NCBI GenBank assembly: GCA_018711005.1
Contig: DVIT01000025.1
Coordinates: 1 to 63,696 of the forward strand
Reading direction: 5' to 3'
Length of the DNA stretch: 63,696 nt
Source: Candidatus Scybalocola faecigallinarum
GTDB taxonomy: Bacteria; Bacillota; Clostridia; Lachnospirales; Lachnospiraceae
The notes beneath the pieces were generated by a model that saw only the letters and a program-made list of their open reading frames with translations, ran no database searches and had not been told where the DNA came from. Below, one piece after another: positions 8,163 through 16,861 of the stretch. Every line of letters starts with the position of its first letter. Position 1 is the first letter of the stretch. A program made the translations under genes and the position numbers.

Positions 8163-8520
8163 CTAAAGCTGTAATTCAGACTGAATAGCAGTGATTTCCT
8201 CTAAAGGAATCTCTGTGGCTTCATGGATTGTTTCCGCGTCCCATTGATTTTTTAACATTTTCGTGATCATCTGGCGCCGGGCAGCCTTTTCTCCGGCTTT
8301 TTCACCGGATTCATAGCTTTCCTGCTGCCATTCTTTTAATGCTGTCCACATTTCTTTGACTGTCCGGCGCTGTGTTAAGATCCAGCGCTGTAATGCTTTT
8401 TACTACATCAAAGACTTCTCTGTCGATTTCCAAACCGTTATATTTTTTCTGAATTGCTTTTTTATCCTTGTTGTAGATCATCTGGATCAGGTTAAACACT
8501 GCCTCCATATTCCTTTTCGC
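8163..8520 (-). pseudogene. Rpn family nuclease, N-terminally truncated and frameshifted second copy
   Basis: This repeats the 3' third of the Rpn gene at 5971-6969 with few changes: same QMIYNKDKKAIQKKYNGLEI-type segment, SITALDLNTAPDSQR, then the C-terminal ITKMLKNQWDAETIHEAT. Eleven bases present in the first copy (AAAGTAAAG region near 6225) are missing near 8355, shifting the frame. The repeat array is reduced to about one unit. The 5' two thirds are gone; the remnant abuts the stop codon of the DUF1905 gene. No function is expected. Confidence 0.85.
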
Positions 8521-8524
8521 ACCA

Positions 8525-9145
8525 CTATGCAATCTGAGCGATCAGCTCTAAGGGCAGCGGCTGGTCATAGGGAAACTGGATAGCGCCTTTACTTGTTTTA
8601 TACGCCTTCAGATGATCCGAAAATACTTCTATTGCCTTTGGTCCGGGATACAGGCCGATGTGTTTTTTAAACGCAGCAAATTGGATCAGATTACGTTTTT
8701 TCCAGTAAGTAGGCATTTGCCATGAGATTTTTTCGGCAGCTTCAGGAATGGCTCCCCGAATTGTCTCATTCACCTGCCTTAAATACGTCTGCGCCTTTTC
8801 CGGCTGAATACAAATATAGTCCTCAATCGCCGTGGGAGATATTTTCTCTTTTCCTGCTTCCTGCGCTTCTTTGATGGTCACGGTCACCGTATCTCCCGGC
8901 TGCTTTCCTATTTTTTCACGAATATCCTTACGGATCCCAAGAATATAGCAAACCGAACTGTCCTCATTTTTTACGCCCATATTCACAAGGCTCCCCCTAT
9001 AAGGACAGCCGTCAAAGGTGGCCTGTACTTTCACACGCCCCTTTCCAAATTCTTTTCGGATATCATATGGGAACCGGATATAGGCGCCTCCCTTGTCGGG
9101 TACAGGTTCAATGACTGCCTGAAATTCATAGATTTTATTGTTCAT
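8525..9145 (-). CDS. DUF1905 plus DUF1801/YdeI-like two-domain protein
   Basis: Residues 1-95 look like DUF1905 (GGAYIRFPYDIRKEFG, VKVQATFDGCPYRGSL, LGIRKDIREKIGKQPGD), a small beta-barrel. Residues 105-206 look like the YdhG/DUF1801 type with ISWQMPTYWKKRNLIQFAAFKKHIGLYP. The pair is common as a fusion in Firmicutes, yet the role is unknown; the DUF1801 part resembles frataxin-fold proteins. The start overlaps the end of the upstream methyltransferase gene by 11 bases, suggesting translational coupling. Confidence 0.75.
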   Translation of the reverse strand: MNNKIYEFQAVIEPVPDKGGAYIRFPYDIRKEFGKGRVKVQATFDGCPYRGSLVNMGVKNEDSSVCYILGIRKDIREKIGKQPGDTVTVTIKEAQEAGKEKISPTAIEDYICIQPEKAQTYLRQVNETIRGAIPEAAEKISWQMPTYWKKRNLIQFAAFKKHIGLYPGPKAIEVFSDHLKAYKTSKGAIQFPYDQPLPLELIAQIA

Positions 9146-9902
9146 TTTTTACCTCTCCTTTAACTGCCCGGGTTGCAATAAATGAAGGAATGTTATGGTC
9201 GTGAAGATTTCCTGACCCGTTCGTATCCTCATATAAATGCGTTAATTGAAAACCGGCCTTAAGCTGCCCGCCGATCTGTTCCTCTAATGTATGAGAAAAC
9301 TGGATTCCCCAATGATTTTTAACAGACGCTTCGTATAACTGAGCATCCTTTAGCGGATTAAAGGGTAATGTATAGGCAATCCGTTCTTCATCATCATCAA
9401 AAATGTAGTTAATGCCAATATCAAAACCGCCAAGAAACACGCCGCCCTTTTTCAGTATGCGATAACATTCCTGAAAAATCGGTTCAACCTTTTCCACATA
9501 ACAATTTGACACCGGATGAAAAATAAGATCAAATGTCTCATCATCAAAGGGAAGCATTTGTGTCATATCGGCGCGTATGATTTTTACGAAATATCCCTCT
9601 CTTTCTGCAATCAGCCGTTCGCTTTCACATTGCTTTTCGGAATAATCCAGGACTGTACATTCTGCGCCTAAGGCTGAAAATATAGGAATTTGCTGTCCGC
9701 CGCCGCTGGCCAGTCCAAGCACCTTTTTTCCTTTCAGATTGCCAAACCAATCATGAGGCACATATTTTGCAGGCGTTAAATAGACTTTCCAGTCACCCTT
9801 CAGCGCCTTTTCATAAATTTCATGGGAAATAGGCTTGCCCCATTCCCATCCGTCAAGACACCATTCATCTATAGTTTTTGCATTAATTTCCTGATAATTC
9901 AT
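9135..9902 (-). CDS. class I SAM-dependent methyltransferase
   Basis: KKVLGLASGGGQQIPIF is the SAM-binding motif I, TVLDYSEKQCESER holds the acidic residue that binds the ribose, and LPFDDETFDLIFHPVSNCYV and ILKKGGVFLGGFD follow in order. The N-terminal WCLDGWEWGKPI segment is typical for a group of small-molecule methyltransferases near resistance or stress genes. The start ATG at 9902 overlaps the stop of the upstream ATPase gene (TAATG), so the three genes 10465-8525 form an operon. Confidence 0.82.
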   Translation of the reverse strand: MNYQEINAKTIDEWCLDGWEWGKPISHEIYEKALKGDWKVYLTPAKYVPHDWFGNLKGKKVLGLASGGGQQIPIFSALGAECTVLDYSEKQCESERLIAEREGYFVKIIRADMTQMLPFDDETFDLIFHPVSNCYVEKVEPIFQECYRILKKGGVFLGGFDIGINYIFDDDEERIAYTLPFNPLKDAQLYEASVKNHWGIQFSHTLEEQIGGQLKAGFQLTHLYEDTNGSGNLHDHNIPSFIATRAVKGEVKNEQ

Positions 9903-10465
9903 TATTTACTCCTGTTTATATGTATATCCAAAACGATTACAGGGCAGTGAAGCTTCTTTACACTATCTTCGACAACCTTTTCGTTTCTCATTTTTACAGT
10001 CTTATGAAATTCTCTTTGTTGAACAAACATGTCACCACCTTCCAAAACTCTTGTCCCAAAACGCTTTTTTTCTCTGGCTTGAATGCGCTTTAAACGTTCC
10101 TCAAGAGGTGCCTTTATCCAAAAAGCAATGTCTATATGTGAAAGAATAGCTTCACCCCAGTTCATTGTTACACCCGACAAAATAAAATAGGGATGAGATT
10201 CTATATCTTTATTTAACAGAGTTTCTACATCTGACTTTGTTCGGGAGACAGAGTATGGTAAATTTACCAGCGAATCCATCTGAACATTTTTTGTTCTGCT
10301 GCCACTTTCCTGTATATCAAGCGCCTGTCTGCGAGAATCCCTTTGTTCTGGAAAATAATAATCCTCCACATCCATTTCATAATATCCGGTTTGTTTAGAC
10401 AGCGCATGGGCAAGTGTAGATTTTCCGCATCCATTAAGCCCCAAAATAGCAATTCCCTGAATCAT
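9902..10465 (-). CDS. P-loop kinase-like ATPase
   Basis: GLNGCGKSTLAHAL at the N-terminus is a Walker A loop, and the layout (187 residues, DVEDYYF after the first helix, RLKRIQAREKKRFG lid-like basic segment) fits small nucleotide or shikimate-type kinases. The substrate is not evident. First gene of the operon with the methyltransferase and DUF1905 genes. Confidence 0.7.
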   Translation of the reverse strand: MIQGIAILGLNGCGKSTLAHALSKQTGYYEMDVEDYYFPEQRDSRRQALDIQESGSRTKNVQMDSLVNLPYSVSRTKSDVETLLNKDIESHPYFILSGVTMNWGEAILSHIDIAFWIKAPLEERLKRIQAREKKRFGTRVLEGGDMFVQQREFHKTVKMRNEKVVEDSVKKLHCPVIVLDIHINRSK

Positions 10466-10553
10466 TGATATATGTCCTTTCCAATTTCATATTTTATCAT
10501 ATTCTACGTTACTCATTCCCATTTCAGCCAGATTTCAAAGGTCCATCCGTTGC

Positions 10554-11192
10554 TTACACCAATTCTAGAGCCGATACCAAAAATTCAGTCAGCCGTCGTC
10601 GGTATTCCCCCACCATAATGTTTTCCTGAACCTCGTCATACATGTTATTTCCCTCGTCGGTAAAGTATGTTCCGGTATTTTTATTTAATGAAAGGGAATC
10701 CAAGGGCCATCCGGGAGTTCTGTTAGCCGAAGGCCGATCTACCATATAAAATGCATCAGACTGAGTATCTTGGGGATTTTCCATGTATGACCGGACAATG
10801 CCTTTATTATATACAGCAATGCCATCCAGATAATAAGCTGTGACCCTTCCTCCTAATTCATGGATCAGGTTAGAGTAATAAACGATCATTTCTTCGTCAT
10901 CCAGTCGCTTTCCTCCCCGGGGCGTCCGTATATGAAGTCCCGGCTGCCGCGGATCTTCCAAAGACAGCGTATCAAAATAAAGGCCTGAATCATTGCATAT
11001 AACCCGGTCAAAATACTGTCCATAAAATCTGGCCTTAAGAATAGCATTTTCTTCTGGCGTATTGCCGGACTCCGCCGGTTCTTCTGTAATGTTCAGATCA
11101 TCAAGTGTATAAAACTCCACATCATAGTCCTTTAAAAACCCCTCAAAACGTCTGACTTTTGACGGATTTGTCGTGCCAATTAAAACTTTCAC
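10554..11192 (-). CDS. RdgB/HAM1-like non-canonical purine NTP pyrophosphatase
   Basis: MKVLIGTTNPSKVRRFEGFL is the family N-terminus (TxNxxK motif binding the phosphate chain), GNTPEENAILKARFY holds the metal-binding Glu pair, and VICNDSGLYFD is the third motif. These enzymes hydrolyse ITP, XTP and dITP to monophosphates to clean the nucleotide pool. The protein is 212 residues; the C-terminal third (PRGGKRLDDEE, NRTPGWPLDS) is divergent from classical RdgB, so the substrate may differ. It stands alone, with gaps of about 90 and 37 bases to its neighbours. Confidence 0.75.
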   Translation of the reverse strand: MKVLIGTTNPSKVRRFEGFLKDYDVEFYTLDDLNITEEPAESGNTPEENAILKARFYGQYFDRVICNDSGLYFDTLSLEDPRQPGLHIRTPRGGKRLDDEEMIVYYSNLIHELGGRVTAYYLDGIAVYNKGIVRSYMENPQDTQSDAFYMVDRPSANRTPGWPLDSLSLNKNTGTYFTDEGNNMYDEVQENIMVGEYRRRLTEFLVSALELV

Positions 11193-11228
11193 GATTTTTA
11201 TCTCCTGTCATTGACCATCCTGTTGTCA

Positions 11229-11531
11229 CTAAAACTCAATATCATACCGCTTTCCATTAGAAAACAATGTGCCATCGGTTAAACGAATACAGAGAATGAT
11301 CGTGTTCTTATCATTAAAATCATTATGTCCATTATCGATCCATTCTTCAAATGCAAGCCTCAGTTTTTTGGCGATTTCGGCATTTTCCTCAGCTTCAAAA
11401 TAACCCATATCAATTCCTGCCCCATGAGCCGTAAACCATTCTCCGGCGATGGCAACCTCCGGATTGTTCTTGATCTGCATCATTTTTCCCGACAAGCGAT
11501 GGGTGATCACATAAAATGCCCCGGCATCATA
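11229..11531 (-). pseudogene. pyridoxamine 5'-phosphate oxidase-like protein, N-terminus lost
   Basis: The readable frame (YDAGAFYVITHRLSGKMMQI, VAIAGEWFTAHGAGID, NTIILCIRLTDGTLFSNG) is the C-terminal two thirds of a clostridial flavin-binding PPOX-like protein of about 125-130 residues. Its 5' third is missing and the frame enters directly from the preceding GNAT gene at about 11531, where a deletion has joined the two genes in different frames. The start at the GTG (11510) is only apparent. Confidence 0.75.
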
Positions 11532-11956
11532 GATTCATAGCATTGAATCGCGGCCGGATTATTCTCAAATACACCTAAAGACACTTTTTTTACTTTAAGA
11601 ATATTAAAAGCATAGGAAACAGCCAAAGAAACCATTTCCGTTCCATATCCTTTTCCCCGCTGCCGATCATCCACTATAACAAAACCTAAACGGATATGGT
11701 AAAGATCATCGGCCTTTGGGAAGCGCATCGTCAAATGTCCCATAATCGTTCCATTGTCTTCAAATGCAGTCATTGCCCAGATTTTATCATTGTTTTTATC
11801 TTTATCATAATACCGGTTCATATCCTCCGGCGTAATGGGATAGTTTTCGTATTTGTTAGACCCCCACAGATGTAAAGAATATTCATCTTTTATCCACTGT
11901 GTGATGACTCGGGCATCACACGGTTTATATGGCCTTAAACGCAGCATTGTTTCCAC
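11507..11956 (-). pseudogene. GNAT family N-acetyltransferase, C-terminus lost by deletion
   Basis: The first 143 residues are a normal GNAT (LGFVIVDDRQRGKGYGTEMV with the acetyl-CoA motif; NNPAAIQCYES just before the end). Relatives continue about 30 residues past CYES with the last strand-helix. Here six unrelated residues and a stop follow, and the DNA runs on into the PPOX remnant in another frame. Because the acetyl-CoA site is intact, a partly folded enzyme cannot be ruled out, but I call it broken. Confidence 0.75.
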
Positions 11957-12069
11957 CGTCTTTTTGTATCAAAACTTTTGTATTTCTTTCCGGATTATAC
12001 ATTTTCATGTATTTCTTACGGAAGCTATTTTATCACAGTTTCATACACAAGCAAATATAAACCCACGAA

Positions 12070-12105
12070 AAAGAGTAAAGCTAAAAAACTCAAGCTTTAC
12101 TCTTT
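12070..12105 (-). terminator. rho-independent terminator of the lipoprotein gene
   Basis: AAAGAGTAAAGCT (12070-12082) pairs perfectly with AGCTTTACTCTTT (12093-12105). On the minus strand the stem ends in a T-run (CTCTTTTTCG). It lies 55 bases past the lipoprotein stop. The plus-strand side also has TTTGTTTT, so it may work both ways. Confidence 0.8.
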
Positions 12106-12159
12106 GTTTTAATCAGAGAGATACAAAACTTCTTTTTGGCAGAACTTGTTTTTCTCTCA

Positions 12160-13215
12160 TTATTCTATAGATGTATTAAGTAATTTTTGCGAAACTCTGC
12201 TGGTTACTTCGATGTAATATGACAGTTCGGCATTTGTAAGGTTTTCAGTATCTACTGAGTCTATCTGTTCTGACAAATCTGCATATCTTGATACCATATC
12301 TGCGTAATCAGCAAGAGCTTCTAATGAACTTCTTTCTTCATAATTTTGCATAAATTCTATGTATTCATCCATGAACGCTTCATAATCGTCCAGCATCTTT
12401 TTAAAGTCCGGATCAATACCATCGGATGAAGTATTGCCGTCCTGTGAAGCGCCAAACGGTTCTGTTTCAGAAACAGTTGTTTCTACGGTTTCAGCAGTGG
12501 ATTCAATTTCCGTTTCATCGCTAGTCCACGACGCCCGTTCTTCGCTGGAATACATTGAAATATACATTGTATTAAAACCTAAATATTCTAATCGCAATGA
12601 GTCTCCGTTCTCATTCGTCGCGTCATAGTATTTGTCACCGCTGCTATAATCCACAATAAAGCCTGACGCCTGGCAATCCGCTACATATTGTGTATATGTA
12701 TCATAATCTATATCGCATATATTGGCGGTAAACTGCGAGTCCGAGTCATTAATTATTTCTCCAACAGTGCTTGGCGGTACTGGCAGCAAGGTTGCTAATC
12801 CTATTGCAGGCCATGTGATATTGCCTTTATTCCGTGGTGCATTTATGTTAATATCATAGCTGTAGTTATCTTCATCGTAATCGCTAAAGGATAAATCTAT
12901 TTCATATCCTTCTTCATTATATGCTGTATAGCTATCCGTATTTTCTTCTGCATCAATCGTATATCCCAGATTTTTACATTCTTCTACATAATTTTGCCAA
13001 TCTTCTTTTGTAATTTGGTCTACTGTTGCACTCGCCGTGTCATCTAAGTCAAGACCTATTGTTCCATATTCAGCGCCTGGATCCGGAACCTGGGTAAATA
13101 ATCCGCTATCCGGCCATTCAAGTGCTTCATATGTTTCTCCGCTGCATCCGAAGATAAATAAACTGGCTATTGATAAAGAACAAGCCAAACCCATAGTTAC
13201 AATTTTACTTTTCAT
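12160..13215 (-). CDS. secreted lipoprotein with two related domains (DUF6591-like C-terminus)
   Basis: The N-terminus has a basic start, a hydrophobic stretch and LFIFGC, a lipobox, so the mature protein should be lipid-anchored outside the membrane. Two repeats of about 95 residues follow: LEWPDSGLFTQVPDPGAEYG and ITWPAIGLATLLPVPPSTVG begin the units, and each has an NY/QYVxxCxxxGF/Y helix. A Thr/Ser/Glu-rich linker (about 232-262) leads to an acidic helical end with DPDFKKMLDDYEAFMDEYI, typical of a clostridial domain of unknown function. The gene has its own terminator. Role unknown; a cell-surface function is inferred. Confidence 0.75.
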   Translation of the reverse strand: MKSKIVTMGLACSLSIASLFIFGCSGETYEALEWPDSGLFTQVPDPGAEYGTIGLDLDDTASATVDQITKEDWQNYVEECKNLGYTIDAEENTDSYTAYNEEGYEIDLSFSDYDEDNYSYDININAPRNKGNITWPAIGLATLLPVPPSTVGEIINDSDSQFTANICDIDYDTYTQYVADCQASGFIVDYSSGDKYYDATNENGDSLRLEYLGFNTMYISMYSSEERASWTSDETEIESTAETVETTVSETEPFGASQDGNTSSDGIDPDFKKMLDDYEAFMDEYIEFMQNYEERSSLEALADYADMVSRYADLSEQIDSVDTENLTNAELSYYIEVTSRVSQKLLNTSIE

Positions 13216-13275
13216 TTTGATAACCTCCTGATATTTAAAATCCTCCTAAACCATCGCTGCCAGCATCCATCCCTC

Positions 13276-13462
13276 TCACATAGCCCCGATCAGCTCATAA
13301 ATTTCATCCAGTGAATCTTCTGTCTGAACTTTCTTTTTTTCCAGCACCTTTGCCTGCTGTTTTTCCCGATGCAGTGACCAGACCTGCTTTTTCATATCCC
13401 TGGACAGCCCGCCTGGACACACCAAGTTTTTCACACACCTCACGTAAAGTTATTTCCGACAT
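13276..13462 (-). pseudogene. MerR family regulator, internal deletion and frameshift
   Basis: From the ATG at 13462 (AGGTGATAAAG upstream) the frame gives MSEITLREVCEKLGVSRRAV and QGYEKAGL, the winged-helix N-terminus of a MerR regulator, then runs into a stop. Another frame ends EKQQAKVLEKKKVQTEDSLD-like residues and ELIGAM with a TGA at 13276, as expected for the dimerisation helix and tail. About 40-50 residues between the two parts are missing. Its own probable operator is still present upstream. Confidence 0.75.
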
Positions 13463-13580
13463 TCTTTATCACCTGGTTACGTGCCTTAGACAGCCATGCA
13501 TTAACTGCCAAAGGCGATACATGTCGCCGCTGTCAGCAAGTCCCTTTCCGGTTGACACTGCGGCATAATGACTACTTAAA

Positions 13581-13610
13581 AGCCTAAACTTGCACGCAAC
13601 GTGCAGTCAA
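13581..13610 (-). promoter_or_regulatory. MerR-type promoter with spacer palindrome
   Basis: On the minus strand TTGACT (13610-13605) and TAGGCT (13586-13581) are separated by 18 bases, longer than the usual 17, and TGCACG-CAA-CGTGCA (13591-13605) fills the spacer. An over-long spacer occupied by a palindrome is the hallmark of promoters twisted into shape by MerR activators. It faces the MerR remnant about 120 bases downstream. The DNA between 13463 and 13580 has no intact gene, suggesting that a regulated gene was lost. Confidence 0.65.
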
Positions 13611-13798
13611 CGTTTTTTTCTGCATTACGGAAAGCGCCGATTTATCGATGAATTAAACCGAATTGATTGCTAACACATTAAGTATAGGACATGATTTTCA
13701 GATTTGGATTTGTGAGTGCAGATTTCCATGGAAGCGATTTGAAATGCCTGCCTGACACGCGTCTGGCGCCTGCCGCAGTGAAGCAAAGTCACGCTCAC

Positions 13799-13866
13799 GC
13801 CCGGCAAGCTGCTTGCCGGGCGCACCAAAAAACGCCCATATCCTGTATCACGGATATGAGCGTTTC
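13799..13866 (-). terminator. two consecutive hairpins, terminator of the kinase-STAND operon
   Basis: Reading on the minus strand from the kinase stop, AAACGCTCATATCC (right arm 13866-13850 on plus) pairs with GGATATGGGCGTTT and runs into TTTTTT at about 13832-13827, a good intrinsic terminator. A second, GC-rich hairpin GCCCGGCAAGC/GCTTGCCGGGC (13799-13821) follows. Both lie within 100 bases of the stop codon. Confidence 0.75.
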
Positions 13867-13897
13867 TTTCATGCAAGAACTGAATTTTCCTTGCAGG

Positions 13898-16861
13898 TCA
13901 GCTTGCGGGACGAAATGGAAAGACATCTTCAAGATATTGATAAAGCTCTTTTTCTTTGCGCATAAATAGCCTTATACCATTCTTGCTTTTGCAGATCAAA
14001 ATGCCCCTGGCCAGCCATTGGGCAGCTTCATCGCAGTCATCCCATTCAGTCAGTATATTGGCGCTGGGAATAACTACATTGTCAATAAAATCCAATGTAT
14101 CCAGCGGATATTTGGATGCAAACTGTTCTGCCTGTCCCAGATTTTTTACAGTCCGGTGAAAATCCGGGGCAATATATGTAAAATACCATGCCCGGGCCAT
14201 AAAACCGCAAATCATGATCTCACGAAAATGGCCTTCATCCTTTTCACCGATGGATTGAACCCGGGTTAAAAGCTGACGAATCAATGCCTTATCCGAAGAA
14301 CCTCCCCGGATCAGCAGTATTGCCTGGGAAAGAAGATTTCGCGCAAGCACATCCCGGCTGTTAGGATGGCTGGATTTTTCCAGATGGGTAATGGCTTTCT
14401 TTTGCGTATGGAATAAATGCTTATAAATATCGTTGTCCATGCCTTCATCATAGCGGCCCTTAAGCCTTTCATCATAAACATTTCCCAGCATATCATAATA
14501 GCGCCCCCATAAATAATGGCTGTGTCCATTTTTTGCAAGGGCGTATGCCCTGGATAAATACTTTTTAACGCCTTTTGCATCCTTTTTTCCTAAACATAGA
14601 AAAACAAGAAGGTCGCATACATCCGCCTGAATATCCCCGTGAGTGCTTCCCAACAGATCCAGCAGATGGCTGCCATATTCCAGGATAAAATCTTCTTTTG
14701 ACCTGGATATGCAGGAAATGGTCCTGTAAATCAACTTTTGATATGGCACAGAAGTATTGAATACGGAAATATTTTTACAGCTTCTTAGAAGGTTTTCGGA
14801 CAGAAGGAGTATTTCATCCCGGTCGATCACTGACCGGCCTTCCCGGGCATGGGGATCTTGCGTTCTTTTCAGGGCAACCTGTAAATAGGTCATAACCTTC
14901 CATACCGCCTGCTGTTGTTTGGTATCCCATGGCTGGCTATCCAGCATATCTTTAATGACCGGATGCAAGAATAGGCGGCTGCCCTGGGACTGGACCCATC
15001 CCGTATCGATCAGGTCATTTATATCATCCAGGGAATCCAGGTCAAAAAGCCGTTGACAGGTCCCTGCAAAAATCCCCGGAGCCGGGAACAGTGACAATAG
15101 CTTAAGCTGGATATTGACTGTGTCCGAAAAATGCTCTGTGGTGAAAATCATACGGATGATCTGACGGATCGTTTCATTTTCCGTTTTCTGGTCTTTGTGT
15201 ATACGCACCTTTTCAGGGGCCAAATGTGTAATACTGCCCTGATTTATCCGCCGTTCTGCAGACTCTAACGTTAAAAAGCTGGCGGCCATTTGTTTTGCGA
15301 TCAGCTCAAGCGTCAGGGTGTGGCCCCGGACCCGTCCGATCAGCTGGTCGGCATAAATTTTATCCAAGGCATTCAAAGGCCTTTGACTGTAAATTTCCAA
15401 AAATCGGTAAAAATCATCATGATTTTTTAACGGGCCAAGGACTAAATGGGCATAACCCCGGGCTACGCTTTCGCTGCGCGTTAGGATAACGACTTTCCAG
15501 GGGCCGTCCATAAGCCGTTCAAAATCTTTGGAAAGCTCTCCCTGGAAATTGTCTATGACCAGAACAAAGCGGCTTTCATCAGCCAGCTGTTTCATTGCTT
15601 CAAGTTTGCGCAAATAGTAATCTTCCATAGATTCTGCCGGATTTTTTTCCATGGTATTGATCCAAACCTGATGGTCATTGGTTATCGTCTCCATAATAGA
15701 GCCTTCATAATAAAGATAAAGGATCGTGTCAAAATCTTTCTTATACCGGATCAGATAGTGGCGGATCAGCTCACTTTTTCCAATACCGCCCATGCCTGTA
15801 AGGAAAAAGCAGTTGGTCTGTCCCTCCAAAAACCACTGACGGATCCGGGTTAGCTCAGAATCTCTGCCGATAAGGCATCCTGATGCGCTGATCTGGGAAG
15901 AACGGACATATGGTGTTAAAAGGCAGGCATGCTTTTGGATCTTTTCAAGCATTTCAATTACCAACCCCATATCCGGATAGCGATCCCCGTAGTATGCTGC
16001 CAGGGTATGGTGGAAAAATTCCGTCAAAAGTAAAAAGAGTTGATCCGAATAGGCTTTCCCATCAAAGATCATAGGGTCAAAATCATAAACTGCGTCTGGT
16101 GAACATGCTGCGGCCCCAGGGGTATTTCCGAAAATTTGATCATACATTAATGCACCAATGCCAAAAACATCCGTATATTTTCCCAGTGCAGATACCCGTC
16201 CGCGGGTCTGCTCCGGCGGTGCAAAGCCCTTTGTATAGGGAATGGATTCAGGAACGTCCCACGAATCTGGTGCTATGGGCACAAGGGAATCAAAATCAAA
16301 AAGCTGGACAAGCTGTGTGGTTCCTTCAAGAACCCAAATATTTTCCGGCTTTATATCCAGATATAAGTATCCGCTGTCATGGATCCGTTGTATCGCTTTT
16401 GCCGTGGCTTTAACAATAGAGACCACATCCGACAGGGAAAGATCTGTTTCTTCGGATAAGGTTTTCCCTGAAAGATAGGCAGAAACAATATAAATTGTAT
16501 GATTCCCTTCATAAATATCCAGCGTATTGGTCACAGCATTTGTCAGTCCCATTACGCTAAAAAGACTATTATTCACCTGAAAGGCGCGGGCCATTTTTTC
16601 CTTGCACCGGGCAAAATCCTCAACCGCATTGTCCGGCACATCAAGACACTGACCATGACGGGTAACAGACAGCTTGAGGGGATAACATTCTTTTATGCGG
16701 ACATTCTTTTTGGAACCCATATGGTTCATATAAAATGCATCATAAACAATACATGCAGCGCCCCGTCCGATTTCTTTTTGAATGGTAAAAACTTTCTCGC
16801 CGCAGCCAGTATCAGAAAATACCAGCCGGTCGCCGCATTTTAAAGGAATCCTGTTATCCAT
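13898..16861 (-). CDS. Ser/Thr protein kinase fused to an NB-ARC-like STAND ATPase and helical repeats
   Basis: Counted from the longest frame (five codons before the chosen ATG), residues 30-315 form an eukaryotic-type kinase: glycine loop GRGAACIVYD (38-46), VRIKECYP with the ATP Lys (62), catalytic YLDIKPENI (172-180), FDFDS in place of DFG (193-197), and GFAPPEQ (217-223). Residues 335-620 look like an NB-ARC/STAND ATPase: LIGRDSELTRIRQWF, Walker A GMGGIGKS (361-368), Walker B RFVLVIDNF (436-444), VVILTRSES (462-470) and a GHTLTLELIAK segment. The last ~370 residues are helical, repeat-like, probably TPR-type sensor. No membrane span. The ATG at 16861 has GAGGAAG seven bases before it; it overlaps the upstream gene by 8 bases. 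Such modular proteins act as ligand-triggered switches, often in phage defence or signalling; here that is inference. Confidence 0.85.
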   Translation of the reverse strand: MDNRIPLKCGDRLVFSDTGCGEKVFTIQKEIGRGAACIVYDAFYMNHMGSKKNVRIKECYPLKLSVTRHGQCLDVPDNAVEDFARCKEKMARAFQVNNSLFSVMGLTNAVTNTLDIYEGNHTIYIVSAYLSGKTLSEETDLSLSDVVSIVKATAKAIQRIHDSGYLYLDIKPENIWVLEGTTQLVQLFDFDSLVPIAPDSWDVPESIPYTKGFAPPEQTRGRVSALGKYTDVFGIGALMYDQIFGNTPGAAACSPDAVYDFDPMIFDGKAYSDQLFLLLTEFFHHTLAAYYGDRYPDMGLVIEMLEKIQKHACLLTPYVRSSQISASGCLIGRDSELTRIRQWFLEGQTNCFFLTGMGGIGKSELIRHYLIRYKKDFDTILYLYYEGSIMETITNDHQVWINTMEKNPAESMEDYYLRKLEAMKQLADESRFVLVIDNFQGELSKDFERLMDGPWKVVILTRSESVARGYAHLVLGPLKNHDDFYRFLEIYSQRPLNALDKIYADQLIGRVRGHTLTLELIAKQMAASFLTLESAERRINQGSITHLAPEKVRIHKDQKTENETIRQIIRMIFTTEHFSDTVNIQLKLLSLFPAPGIFAGTCQRLFDLDSLDDINDLIDTGWVQSQGSRLFLHPVIKDMLDSQPWDTKQQQAVWKVMTYLQVALKRTQDPHAREGRSVIDRDEILLLSENLLRSCKNISVFNTSVPYQKLIYRTISCISRSKEDFILEYGSHLLDLLGSTHGDIQADVCDLLVFLCLGKKDAKGVKKYLSRAYALAKNGHSHYLWGRYYDMLGNVYDERLKGRYDEGMDNDIYKHLFHTQKKAITHLEKSSHPNSRDVLARNLLSQAILLIRGGSSDKALIRQLLTRVQSIGEKDEGHFREIMICGFMARAWYFTYIAPDFHRTVKNLGQAEQFASKYPLDTLDFIDNVVIPSANILTEWDDCDEAAQWLARGILICKSKNGIRLFMRKEKELYQYLEDVFPFRPAS

